NCBI GenBank assembly: GCA_028583605.1
Contig: CM053326.1
Span: forward strand, 17,750,046-17,814,045
DNA: 64,000 nucleotides
Source: Dastarcus helophoroides
Taxonomy: Eukaryota > Arthropoda > Insecta > Coleoptera > Bothrideridae
Direction of reading: 5' to 3'
Position numbers and translations under genes: made by a program. Below are positions 43,380 through 55,370 of the stretch, piece after piece. Within the stretch, counting starts at the first letter, position 1; each line of letters opens with the position of its first letter. A model generated the notes under the pieces. The model had not been told where the DNA came from, made no database searches, and saw only the letters and a program-made list of their open reading frames with translations.

Positions 43380-45050
43380 AAAGTAAAAATTAAATATGTA
43401 AACTTCGATATTTGTTGGATTCTTTCTCCAAGTTCATTTTTCATCAGATTTCGAGTTTTCGCTCAAAAATTTGCTAAAACTGGAAGTTTTTCCCTTTCAA
43501 CTTTTACAATTTTTCTCCAAAATTTAGACATTAATCTCGACGTTCATCTTTTTCCAGTTTCACTCTATTTTCAAAATGTCAACTTTAATTTTCGATTTTT
43601 CGACTTTTTTTGAAAATTTTGAGTGTTCACTATCAATTTCCATTTTTTAAAATATATTTTTAACTGAAAATAAAAACTTATTGATTATTTCGACTTTAAT
43701 TTCTACATTTTCTTCGTAATTTTAAATTTAAACTATAAAATTTTCATAAATAGGTTATATGCAAAAAATCTAACTTGAACATTTCAACAAAAAGATATCC
43801 AGTCCAAATTAGGAATTTCAAAAGAACAGTTGAAAAGATTACAAAATTAAAAATTGCAGGTTTTAATTCAGGATTTTGAGAATAAATTCAATATTTCGAA
43901 AAATCTACCAATTTACATATAATATATTCTTTACCAGAGTTATTGGTCGAATTTTCTTTTACTTTAATCTGGAGATTTCATTTTTAAATTAATATATTCG
44001 ATTTAAATTTTTGAAAAAGAGATTTCGCTCAAAGTATGAAATTTTTAGGAGTCAAAAAATCAAACGTTACAAACTTAATAAGTAAATTCTAAAAATTTTG
44101 AAAAACATTTTTTTAATAAATATAGCTTTTTCGTAATTTCGACTTTTTTTTAAATGGAAATTTATGTTTTTTACTTGAAATTTATATTTCACTTTCATAC
44201 AAAAAATTCAACTTACGAATTTGAAAATTTCCAATATAAGCTCTCAATTTTGTGGAAAAAAAAACTTCCAATTCACGACTAGAGCTTTGACGGGTAAATT
44301 TCAAAAAAGCAGCAATTTCGAAAAAACTATGAAATTATAAAACTGAAATTATTGAGTTTAAACTTGTATTTTGCTGAAAGTCTAGAAGTTCTTGAATATT
44401 TGAAATTTGAAGGTTAAAGTGGAAATTTCGTAATTTATTTTGGTTTTTATCTTTAAAAATGTTTACTTTAATTAGATAGACATTCAGTTTCTTTTAACTC
44501 TGACTTTTTTCTATCAAAATTTAGGTTCGATTTAAAACTTAGAACACGAAACAGTGAAAAATTTCGAAAACAACTCATGATTTATATAAGAGAAACTCCC
44601 GAAATTTTTATTTTTTTTTGCTCCAAACCCTTCGACTTTTCTAATTCCTTAAGTTTAAACAGGAATTTTAAATGAACATTCTTTGAATGAATCACAATTT
44701 TGAGTTTACTTTCGAGATTTTGTCCACAATTCCAAAATCTCAGATTTAAACTGAAACCGCATATTCCACTGTTTTTCTGGAATTTAAAATTTTTAAAATC
44801 AACATGTTTTGAGAACAAGTTAATTATCTTAAAAAAAAAGGAACATTTTGACCTTAAAACTCAAAAAAATCCACAAATAATTCGCAATTTCGAGATGAAG
44901 GTCAAAATCTTCAGAAAAATTTCCATTAAAAAAAATCAAAATTTTAGGTTTAACATTCAAAATCGGAAATTTAAACTGGAAATTTTTTGAATTCCTCCAT
45001 AATTCGAAAATTACTTTACTTTAAAATACATTATAAGAGTATTCTACGCA
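43380..45050. repeat. degenerate TCGAAATTT repeat
   Basis: T-rich on the + strand to about 43,740, mixed beyond. Words AAATTTCGA and TCGAAATTT recur with drifting spacing. Reading frames at 44,582-44,990 are made of this repeat. Confidence 0.7.
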
Positions 45051-45104
45051 TTTTTTTCTGATATTTTTACTTTGAAATAGAGGTGTCCACTTTGAAAATA
45101 CATA

Positions 45105-45325
45105 CATACATGTTTTTATTCGATATATACGATAGTACATATCGATGTTGTTTCGATACATCGATTCCCTAACATCGATGTTTTTAAACGTTGAATACTT
45201 TACGCCAGCCAGTGTTTAGGGATGCCACATCGTTCAAAAAAGCATCGACATTTTTTTAATGAAACATCGATGTCTCAAACATCAACCTTCGGTAACGATG
45301 CATCTATGTTTTTTAAATATTTAAT
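45105..45325. repeat. ATCGAT-palindrome cluster 1
   Basis: Contains many copies of ACATCGATGT, CATCGAT and related palindromes in about 200 bases, with a short normal segment (ACGCCAGCCAGTGTTTAGGG) in the middle. Similar to cluster 2 at 47,280-47,790. Such clusters occur at the ends of some hAT-type elements, but no terminal inverted repeat with target duplication was found. Confidence 0.5.
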
Positions 45326-45329
45326 TGCG

Positions 45330-47280
45330 GATTTAAGAAGTCAAAATTACGAAGGTGCGCCAAGGACATCAATTTAAAAAGAATTCTTTTAGAAATTTTG
45401 AGTTCAACTTTAAAATTTCGACTTATTTCTCGAAATTCCAAATTAAAATTGAAATGTTGACTTTAATCTCGACATTTCGATTTTTTCTCGAAAATTCAAA
45501 TCCGGCAAAATTTTGTAATAATACCAAATATTATAAAAATCTGAATATTCGAAAATAGCGAAGTTTTGAGAAAATATTGAAATTTAAAAATTTCGTCAAA
45601 TGAATTCGAAATTTTTTAAAAAACGAGTATTTGGAAAAAAAATCAAATTTTCGAAAAACTTTAAATTTTCAAAAAACTTCCAAGAACATTTTAAAAAGAT
45701 CGAAAATCGAAATTAAAAAAAAACGAAATACGATATCTAAAGTCATATTAATTTCGTTTGAAAATAAATTATAATTTTGGACAAAGTAAAAATTTTCAAA
45801 AAAGGTCAACATTTTTAAAAATAGTCAAAATTTTAAAAAGGATAAAATTTTGAAATAATGTCGAAAATTGATAAAGTTAAAATTTTCAAGAAAATTGGAA
45901 TTTTGTTAATAAAAAAATGAAATTTTGAAAAAGGCCAACATTTTTGGAAAAAAATGTGATTCTGAAAGTAGGAATTTTCAAATAAAAATTCGAAATTAAA
46001 AAAAATGTAATTTGAAAAAATTTGTATTATCAAAACAGTTAAAATTGTGAAATAAATTCAAAAAAAGGAAAAAGAAACTAAAATTTTCAGGAAATTTAAA
46101 GTCGAAATTTTGAAATTTTCATAAAAAATTCAAATTATTAATAAACAAAATTCAATTTTTTTAAAAAAAGGTCGAAATTTAAAAAAAACTTAAACTTTTT
46201 AAAAAATCAGACAATATTTTGTTAAAATGCCAAACGTTAAAAAGTCGGAATTTAGAAAAAAGCGAAGTTTTGAAAACATATTGAATTTTGAACATTTTTG
46301 GACTCCTGTTTCGAAAAAAATCGAAATTTTGAAAAACACGAATATTGAGAAAATATCAAATATTTTTAATAATCGAAATTTTGAAAAATATCGATCTTTT
46401 CGTAAAAATTTAAAATTTTCAATAAAAAGGCAAGATTTTTAAAAAAGTGGTTGTTGTGAATAATTCTAATTTTGTAAAAAAGTTCTTAAGACCGAAGATT
46501 ACTTTTAAAGATTAAAATTTTCAAAGTTTCGAAATCACAGACGAACATTGGACAAAAATTTCAACGTATAAAAGCTAAACTCAAAATTTCAAAAATGTCC
46601 AATTTAATCTCAAATGTTTAGAAAAAATCTTCTAATTTTCGATAAAAATTCAAGATTAAACTTCGGATTTGGCAAAAAAGCTCAAATTTCGGGAAAAAAC
46701 TAAAGTTTATAAAAATGGAACTTGCTTTAATATAAAATTTTAGGACCGATTCGAGATATATAAATAAATTTTGAAATAAAAAAATATGCACTTTTCAAAA
46801 CATGGAATTTTGATAAAAATTTCTAATTTCTAGTACAGTAGGTATTAAATTTTTTTTACTTAAAATTGATAATTTCTCAAATATTCCAAATTTGGAAGTT
46901 TGGTTCAAAATTTTAAGAATTTTATTTTGGTTTTTATTTGGAAACTTATACTTTTGATTCAAAAATTAGACTTTTTTAAAAATGTTGATTTTTTTCTCTG
47001 GAAATTTCGACTTTTTTGTAGAGAAAAAAAAAAAATAAATAAAAATTTAAAAAAAGTCGAACAAATTTTTCTTAAGAAAACTGAAAATTTTAAGTCTAAA
47101 CTAGAAATTTTGATAAAAACTGGAATTTTTTTATTTTTTTTTTGACCGAAAACTTAAAATAACAACTACTAATTGTGAATTTAAAATCGAAATTTTAACA
47201 AAGGGATTTAATGTTTTCGAGTTTTCAAAGTTAATACTCGAAAATCTTTTCTTAAAATTTAAATTTTTCTTTTAAAATGT
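45330..47280. repeat. degenerate TCGAAATTT repeat
   Basis: A-rich on the + strand for most of its length, with phrases such as AAAGTCGAAATTTTGAAA at short intervals. It fills the space between the two ATCGAT clusters. Confidence 0.7.
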
Positions 47281-47790
47281 AGGCACACTGCCGCCTTCAG
47301 GTGATTGGTATCGACGTTTGTTGGCGCTACTTCTGTCGCGATGCGATACATCGATTTTTCAAACATCCTTTATTAACTAAACGATGTATCGATATTTTTT
47401 ATGTTTAACAAAACGTTTTACACACGATACATCGATGTTTTCAAAACATCGAACTATCGTTTGCATCTTTAACAGTCTTTTCCAACTAAGCCCAATAAAT
47501 TTCTGAAAAAAAGGTCTTTATGGCTGCCTCTCAAATAATTTTGATTTCTAAAAAGTTAGTATTATTCATTTCTCAATTGTTATTGTCTCATATTTTCATA
47601 TTTTGGCGACACATCTGGAACTTTCCATCGACAAACAATCGATGCATCGTATGAAAATACATCGATATTTCCGATATTTCTTTGCTTTGCAAAAGATCGA
47701 ATACTATTCGATTAATGGAAAGACCGAATAATTTCGAAACATCGATGTGTATCGAATATCCTACTTTGAAACTCCAAATTTTAAGGAATC
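47281..47790. repeat. ATCGAT-palindrome cluster 2
   Basis: GATACATCGAT, AACATCGATG and ATCGATATTT forms recur throughout, in both orientations. Together with cluster 1 it brackets about 2 kb of TCGAAATTT repeat, so both may be ends of one old element. Confidence 0.5.
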
Positions 47791-48678
47791 GAAATGTTAA
47801 TTTAAAAAAAAACCTGTACAAATGATGAAGGAACGCACAAAATTCGCTTTTGGGGGTAGAGTAAAGGCTAAAATTGTGCACACTGAAGAAAATTGTGCAA
47901 ATTTTGTGCATTGATTCATCATCTATTGAGGTTTCTTTTGAATTAACTTTTCGATTCCTAAATAAACTCTCGATGGGTGTTTCGGTTCCAGTAAATTATT
48001 ATTTAATTTATTATACATTGCCTTGGAAAACCATGTTAAAAGAATCGTTGACAGAATTATGATCAAGAAAAATCCAAAATATGAGTTGTGTCTAAATGTC
48101 ACCCATGTGCTTGTTTAACTATATCTTTTTTATTTAGTTGTAAGTATATTCCGTCTCGAGTGGCTTTCAAATGCAGCCAACCACTTGAATTTGAATGTCT
48201 TTCGTCACCTCGGTGGCATTTAAATATGTCGAGCCTGTGTTAAATCTTGTAAATTAATTTATCGTCCATTCTTTCTGTTTTTACGGCACATGCAGTCCAA
48301 TTAACAAAATTAGAATCAAAATATAAACATAACAAGGTCAATAATAACATAATGTAGGTGGCCCTGAAAACTTTACATAAATTTTATGTGAATTAAACTC
48401 GTTGGCATGCTTATTTTTAAATGTTTTTCAGTTTTCCGGAACCTGAAATTGTTCAAGCTAGCGGTCGTGAATTTTTTATTGTCAGAACGTTGCCAAAAAC
48501 TTAATTCTGACAAGCTTTTATCAATTTACCACTTAGGTAATTAAAGAATCAGTCAAACGATTATGGGATTATCTACATTCTACGTCATTATTTTTGAAAA
48601 ATATTTGAATAACTATAATCAAAAGTTGACACTAAAATTAGAAAAAAATCAGCTAGAAGGTTATTTTATAGTGTATGC
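47791..48678. other. no gene seen
   Basis: AT-rich unique-looking intronic sequence up to the first tRNA gene; no exon supported. Confidence 0.4.
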
Positions 48679-48752
48679 GGCGCCGTGGCTTAGTTGGTTA
48701 AAGCGCCTGTCTAGTAAACAGGAGATCGAGGGTTCGAATCCCTCCGGGGCCT
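48679..48752 (+). tRNA. tRNA-Thr (AGT), copy 1
   Basis: Cloverleaf: acceptor GGCGCCG / CGGGGCC, D arm with TTAGTTGGTTAAA, anticodon stem CCTGT/ACAGG around loop CTAGTAA (anticodon AGT), variable loop AGATC, T arm GAGGG-TTCGAAT-CCCTC, discriminator T. A and B boxes are intact. Position 4-69 is a G-G mismatch. A TTTTTT terminator follows at about 48,770. 74 bases, no intron. Confidence 0.95.
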
Positions 48753-48955
48753 AGTAGTAGTTTACTACCTTTTTTACTTGTTGAGCCTGCTTTACAAGTA
48801 AATATGACTGGCTAATTAATGGATAACTGGATAAGAACATTACTTACCGGTAGGAACAAGCAAAACGTAGCAGAATATTAAATCAAATTGAAAAGTCGAT
48901 TTTTTAAAAAAGCAAACAAATATTTTCTTGGAATTTTAAATAGAATGCAACCTAG
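48753..48955. terminator. tRNA trailer with hairpin and T run
   Basis: GTAGTAGTTTACTAC can form a small hairpin right behind the tRNA, followed by T6 at about 48,770. The rest is plain AT-rich DNA. Confidence 0.5.
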
Positions 48956-48959
48956 ACTT

Positions 48960-49230
48960 CAGTATGTAGTTCTCTAAGCGTGTATAGTGAATCATAGGTA
49001 GCCGACAGTTGAACCACAAACGCTTAGCAAAGCGGTTGCTTTTTATGAAGGTCTCAGAAGACTAGATTCTAATGCACGAGACCAATAGGTTTAAACATTT
49101 ATTAGATTCGGAGTTTTGAAGCCAGAGCCCTGTTTCGATCTTATTAGATCTCGTTCAGAGTTGGATATACCAAGCTAACGAGATCTAATAAGATCGAAAC
49201 CCGTATTTGGTTTCCAGATTTTGAAACTGA
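48960..49230 (+). repeat. Penelope-type terminal repeat fragment with inverted hammerhead cores
   Basis: The left part is a diverged copy of the 8,100 and 25,290 repeat (CTCAGAAGACTAG, TTATTAGATTCGGAGTTT). The right part holds TTTCGATCTTATTAGATCTC and, inverted, GAGATCTAATAAGATCGAAA, so two hammerhead stem II-GAAA modules face each other. The second is the motif at 49,169-49,211. Confidence 0.6.
49169..49211 (+). ncRNA. hammerhead ribozyme motif, one core substitution
   Basis: Stem I strand ACCAAG (49,169-49,174), core CTAACGA (49,175-49,181; consensus CTGANGA, third base G to A), stem II GATCT/AGATC with loop AATA, GAAA at 49,196-49,199, stem III AC-CC-GT, predicted cleavage after GTA (49,203-49,205), stem I strand TTTGGT. 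Stem I pairs at six of six with one G-U, stem II at five of five. The changed core G normally is essential, so this copy is probably inactive although its helices are better than those at 42,095. Confidence 0.6.
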
Positions 49231-49496
49231 TTAATGTTCAATGTGTTTGTGCATTAGAATTGGAATTTTAATTTTAAGAGGTCGAAATTTCGTGTTTTAT
49301 GGTAAATTTTGATGTTAAATTCGACATTTAGAGAAAATATTCAAAATTTTAGGACATGTGACATTAATCTCGAAATATTTAAATTCTTTTCGATATATGT
49401 CTTTAAAAATCCGGGTTTCTTATTTTGATTTTTATTTCTCAAAATTCTGCTTACTTTCAATTTCTTTCATAAAATTTCAAGAGAAAAATTGATGCA

Positions 49497-49640
49497 AAAT
49501 TGGTTATCTTCAAAAATTAAAATAAGTAAGTATCTCTCTAAAGATGATAGCTTGGCTATTGAAACGCGTTAGGGCAACCTTTGTTGTTTTTTAATCTTTC
49601 TTGGTTTCAGGGGACAAGATATGTATTTCAATTTCTGAAA
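49497..49640 (+). repeat. palindromic hammerhead-type repeat, rearranged copy
   Basis: GATGCAAAATTGGTTATCTT begins it and TTTCTTGGTTTCAGGGGACA closes it, with most of the left arm deleted. The core reads CTAAAGA (49,538-49,544), hairpin GATAG-CTTGG-CTATT, GAAAC (49,561-49,565), GC, GTT. Same family as 35,018 and 55,371. Confidence 0.6.
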
Positions 49641-49810
49641 AATTGATGTTTTGATTTTTTTTAATAATCTAGAATTTTTTTCAAAGAATTTTTATAGTTT
49701 TATAGTTTATATTTTTAACATTTATTTTTATAATACTCATTGTTATGTTTATTGGTAATACATTATAAAGAATTTTGAATTTTTTTCGAAATTTGAACTC
49801 CGAGAATTTG

Positions 49811-50570
49811 CTCCTTTAATTTGGAAATTTTGAAAAAAAAATGTTGAACATTCTCGATTTTTTATCAAAAAATTCGAAAATTTCAATGAAATACAATACT
49901 TGCGAAACAAGTAAAACAGAAATTATTTCTTTTCGGTTTAGGGTCCAAATTACGAGAGAATATCGAAGTTTTGAACAAAAAATCGAAAACTTTCATCAAA
50001 TTTTTTATGAAATTTTCAGAAACGAAATTTTTCGAGTAGGTTTAAATTTCGAAAAAAAACCAAAATTCTTAAAAACAAATTAACAAATCAAAACTTCAAT
50101 GTTACTTAAAATTTAATGAAAAAATTGAAAGAATAGATAAAACTTTTGAGAAATAGAAATGAAAATTAAAAAAATAATACTGAATTTGCTCCTTTAATTT
50201 GGACATTTTCAACAAAAAAAATGATGAGCATTCTCGATTTTTTATCAAAAATTTCGAAAATTTCAATGAAATACAATACTTGCGAAACAAGTGAAACAGA
50301 AATTATTTCTTTTCGGTTTAGGGTCCAAATTAAGAGAGAATGTCGAAGTTTTGAACAAAAAATCGAAAACTTTCATCAAATTTTTCATAAAATTTTCAAT
50401 CAGAAACGAAATTTTCCGTATAAAGTTTAAATTTGAAAAAAAAAACCAAAATTCTTAAAAACAAATTCACAAATCAAAACTCCAATGTTACAATTTTATG
50501 AAAAAATTGAAAAAAATAGATAAAACTTTTGACAAATAGAAATGAAAATTTAAAAAAAAATACTGAATTT
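49811..50570. repeat. 378-bp tandem duplication
   Basis: CTCCTTTAATTTGG occurs at 49,811 and 50,189, and the whole 378 bases that follow are repeated with few differences, including GAAATACAATACTTGCGAAA and CTTTTCGGTTTAGGGTCCAA in both. The unit is TCGAAATTT-type low-complexity DNA; look-alike reading frames in both copies are a consequence. Confidence 0.85.
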
Positions 50571-51755
50571 ATATGGACTTATCTCGAGGAAATGTCGAAG
50601 TGTCGCAAAGTTATATTTCAAAAAAGTGTTAAATTCCAAGAAGAAGTAGAAATTTTGGATTTGAAATCGACACAAAAACGAAAAAAGCAAAAAAAAGTGA
50701 AGGGTTTAAATCGAAATTTTGAAAAATTCATAATTTGTTAAATAATAGTTAAATTTGAAAGTTCAAAGTTGAAATTCTAAAGGAAAATTCCACACTTTAT
50801 CCCACAATTAGAGTTATTCCAGATTTTCACAGAAGACTTAAATTTTTAGAGAACTCAAAGCTCAAAGTCGAAATTTAAAAAAAAAACATTTCAAATTTAT
50901 CATAAAATTTTGTGGAGTTTTCACTGAATGGTTAAAATTTCTAGAAAAACTTGAAATTTACGAAAAAAATAGTTCGAGTAAAAAATCGAGTTTCTAAAGG
51001 CAAAATAAAAAATCTTAGTTTACATAAAACACGTTTCAAATTTTTGTAAAAAAAAAATTGGGATTAATGTTAAACTTTAGAAAAAAAGCCAACATTTCTA
51101 TAAAAGGTTCAAAGTTCAAGTTTAAAGTTGCAATTTCAGGAAAAATATACAGAATGAAATTGTATTATGGGAATTTTGAGAAAAGAGTCGAAATTTCGAA
51201 AAAAAAAAGTTATATAAAATGTATTGAAGAGGGAGTTATTTTTTAAAGTGAGATTATGAGAAACAGTCACCCTTTATAAAATTTTAAAAATAATCAGGAA
51301 TTATTGGTAGTTTTGACGGTAAAATACTTCAATGATAATTAGTTTATTATTTACGGATGAGCATTTCCCATAAACGCGCAAAAAAAGAAGTTCCTCTTCA
51401 GTATATCTTACGAGACAAGTATATAAACTCGTTTTTATCAGAATATCGGGGTTAAGCCTCAAATGAAGACCAAACTGAAATTTGAAAATTACATAATTTT
51501 GAGAAAACATTCGAAAATTCCAAACAATAGGTAAATGAAAAAATTCCCAATTTTGTATCGAGGTTTTAAAAAAAAAATTGTGTGCGAAAGTTAAGTTAAA
51601 ATTCAAAATTTCGATTTCCAGAAATAAACTCGAAAAAAGATGAAATGTCAATTTAAAATGGAAAGTATGTAAACAAAACAAATATAACATTTTCAAAGAT
51701 GAGTTCGATAAATTGGCGTCAGTGTCTCAGCTGTAAGTTTTTTCGTCAGCCAACC
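50571..51755. repeat. TCGAAATTT repeat and short unique stretch
   Basis: 50,571-51,240 and 51,470-51,660 are degenerate repeat; 51,290-51,470 is less repetitive. A - strand frame at 51,301-51,696 has no recognisable domain and lies mostly in repeat. Confidence 0.5.
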
Positions 51756-51829
51756 GGCGCCGTGGCTTAGTTGGTTAAAGCGCCTGTCTAGTAAACAGGA
51801 GATCGAGGGTTCGAATCCCTCCGGGGCCT
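51756..51829 (+). tRNA. tRNA-Thr (AGT), copy 2
   Basis: Identical base for base to copies 1 and 3, including the 4-69 G-G mismatch. It is followed by GTAGAGTTTCTCTAC, a perfect small hairpin, and TTTTT at about 51,854. Confidence 0.95.
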
Positions 51830-52700
51830 GGTAGAGTTTCTCTACTACTTCTTTTTATTGTTTATCCGTTACACTCTTTTTAACTGTAAGTAATAATGTC
51901 AACAGGTCAACGGATTTCTTCTTAATTTTAATTTTATAATTACACGTTTCTGAATAAGACGGTTCTACTGCAGAAATTTTAACCTTACATATTTCAGCAA
52001 TTGTTAAATGTAGATAAATCTTGATATTTTTAAGTATATTTTGTTACATTTTTTATATACATCTTGTGGCTTCGAAAGATTACATTTTTTATATTTGTTT
52101 GTGCATTTTTATCAACCACGGCTTTTTTCGAAGTAGAAGAAGAAAACGGTCTTCTATGCAGGGACATAATGAAATTTAAAATACAAGGTAGAGTTATTAT
52201 AATTTATAAAAATATTGTAACTAAAAACAGAGAATTATTTTCGGAATGTTCAGTGTATACATATTATTCAAAAAATTTATAAATCTAGGAATTATAAAAC
52301 ACTTATAATTTATGTTAATTGATATTGAGTGAAATCAGAATACAATCATCAAAATCTTTGTATCTAGTAAGCATTGGCGTATCTACAATTTTTTTCTAGG
52401 AGGGCCTGGCCCCTGAAAAATGATGACTGATAAATGTACAAAATAAAGGTGATTTAAACTTGAAATGACGATTTCGATAATCCATTTGTGGAATGTTGCT
52501 TTAAATAAAATTACCCAAAAAAGATTTTCAGTGAGAAGTATTCATTTAGATTGCTGCATTAATTAACTAATTATCTAATTTTCGATTTTTTCTCTACAAA
52601 AACGTTTAACACTTTTTCGGGCGTAACGTTTCCTTTGACGTGTTTAGAACTAAATTTAAATTATTTAAATTAGAAAATTATTTGTAAACTGGCAATTTTC
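51830..52700. other. no gene seen
   Basis: AT-rich DNA. A 72-codon frame at 52,064-52,282 begins with a hydrophobic stretch (FFIFVCAFLSTTAFF) resembling a signal peptide, but without known domain or splice support I do not call a gene. CATTGGCGTATCTAC near 52,372 resembles CATAGGCGTATCTAG at 53,722 and may be a transposon end. Confidence 0.35.
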
Positions 52701-55340
52701 TTCTATGTCTATTTTTTTTTTTTTCAAAATGTGAATCTCGAAATTTCGATTTCCTTATTAAAGTTCTAATATTTCATAAATTTTACACTTTCAATTTCTT
52801 CTGACATTTTTCACGTAAGTAAAAGTTTCGACCTTTTCAAGAGATTTTGAGTTTTTTTCGACGTCTCTATTTTTTTTTGAAGTTTCAATTTTTAACCTGA
52901 AAATTTGTTAAAAGCCCCATTTTTTAATCAAAATTGTGATTTTTTTTCAAAATTACGATTTGAAATGCAGTTTTGACTTTTCCCCCCAAAATTTTGACTT
53001 TATGATCAAAATGTTATTCAAAAACGATTTTCATTGTATTTCCTAAATGTTGACTTTAAATTTAATGTCAGTTTTTTGTATTCTATTTTACACTTTCATG
53101 TAAAACTAAATTTTCAATGTAAACGCTAAATTTAGATTTCCTCTTCATATTTCTTTTTCCTCACATCAGTTTTAATTTCAAAATTAATTATTTAAATATT
53201 TTCTATAACATCAGATTTTTCTGCTAAGGGTATTTTTCTCTACCACTTTCACTTGAAAATCAAAATATCGAGAAAATTATTAAATAAATTTCAAATTTTT
53301 TAAAAAATTGACTTTTTTCCAAATATTTCTTGATTCATTTTCTTTCAAATATTTTGAATTTAACCTCAAAATTTCAACTGATACTCAATATTTTAAGGAT
53401 TTAGTTCGAAATATTTTGTATTCGATTTTTATAATTTTTTACAGTTCCAGCTTTTACTTTTGTTAATTTTTTACTTTAAAGTGAAAATTACGTCTTGGTT
53501 TTTTTATTTTTATAAAATTTTGATTTTAGAATATCCAAATTTGTTAAGTATAGCCGACGAGTTTTACGCGAATTGTACTTAAGGAACGACGTTTGATTAA
53601 ACTAGCAATTTAAGTTTACAGATCGTCTTCAATCACCTTGAATCATTAAAAAAAATTTAAACGATCTATTCCCATATTTAACATAGATGTTACAAGTTGT
53701 GTAGCTAAAACTATGTATATTCATAGGCGTATCTAGAATAGGGAAACGTAGGACACTTGCCCCCTAGCTCTTGAAGCCGCCGAAAATTTATATTGAAAGA
53801 ATTGGTACTTTGCTTCAAATTTCGACATTTGTCGATAATTTCAATTTTTTTCACATTTCGTGATTTTTTAAACAAGCTTTTTTTAATTTATGGCACATGT
53901 TGGCTTTCTCTGGAAAATCTTGAATTTTTATAAAATTTCGATTTTTTTTAGAAATTTTGATTTTTTGGAAATTTCGATCTTTTTCTCGAAATTTCAATTT
54001 TTTTTCAAAATCTTTTTGCTTTTGTGATTTTTTTCGAAATACCCATAGTTTCCTCAAAATTGTTTTTTTTTAGAAATTTTGATTCTATTTCAAATCCAAT
54101 CCTTTATGTTCTTGAAAATCTGAATATTTTCGTCCATGTCTTTTTTTATTTGAAAATTTTGATTTTTTTTTTCAAAATTTGTCTTTGAATAAACAAAAAT
54201 TTTTAAAATTAAGCCATTTTATCAAAATTTAACTTTCTTCAAATCAACTTTCTGTGCGACATTTCCTAACTTTTTCGACGTTCTCTGAAAAATTTCGAAT
54301 TTCCTCTTAATTTTAGTTTCACTTGAATATTTCAAACCGATTTTTCAAAATTTCGCCTATTTCTACAAATTTCTTTATTTTTCTTAACATTTGGATTTTT
54401 ATGAAAATTTCAACCTTATAGAATCTAATTTTCCAAAAATTTTGACTAGTTTCTTAGAGTTTACTTTTTTTTTCGAAATTTTTGATACTAAATATTTCTG
54501 AAAGTTTCGACTCTGCTTGAAATTCGCCTTTCTATCGAAATCTTGACTTTTCTTCTTCAAATCTATCTTTTTCTTAAAAATTTCCTTATCATAAAAAATT
54601 CGAAATTTCGCCTTTATTCTCAAAATTCTTTTTAGTCTTTTAAAAATCGTTTTTTTTTTTCGAAATTTTGCCATTTTTCTCAATACGTATTCATGTTATT
54701 TCGAAATTCTGCTATTTTTCTTAATATTGTTTTTTTTTTCTATATATTTCGACTTTTTCAAATTACACTCACCAGAAATTTCAAATTGCACCCATCTCAA
54801 AATTTTCGACATTTCGACTTTTATCTCGAAATATTTCATGTTTCTAGAATTGTAGACTTTACCCTTACCCCCCTGAAAGTGGCTCTTTTTGAAATTTCTA
54901 CTTTCTCTAAATTCATGTATGATCTCTCAATTCGATCGAAATGTTAATAAGAAAGCAACCATGTTGAGAAAATATTTTGGTATTTAAATTTAAATATGTT
55001 AACATTTTAAATAAAAAATAAATATTTCGAAAAGAATATTTTTGCCAAATTGCGATTTTATTTAAATTTGACAAATTTCGACCTTCGAAACTTTTGTCTT
55101 TTTCGACAATTTTCAAATTTTTCCAGAAGAAAATTTGATTTTCTGAAAATTTTTAACTTTTCTCGAAACTACAACTTTTTTTTGAATTCTACTTTGACCG
55201 CTCTTTCTTTCATTTTCTTTTAAATTAATTTAAATATTTTCTAGAAATGTCGATCATTTTCTCGAGATTTTTACAGTATTTTTCGAAATTAGTTTTTATT
55301 AATGTTCAGTTTTTTCTGATTTTCTTTAATTTGACTTTGT
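52700..55340. repeat. TCGAAATTT repeat, T-rich orientation
   Basis: T-rich on the + strand with phrases such as TTTTTCTCGAAATTTCGA. A non-repeat island at 53,550-53,780 holds a possible transposon end (CATAGGCGTATCTAG). Reading frames here reflect the repeat. Confidence 0.7.
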
Positions 55341-55370
55341 GGATTTCCACTTCTTATACAAATCTTGTCC

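Noticed and set aside
52064..52282. 72-codon frame with a signal-peptide-like start
   Set aside because: No recognisable domain, AT-rich repeat surroundings and no splice support; a chance frame is more likely.
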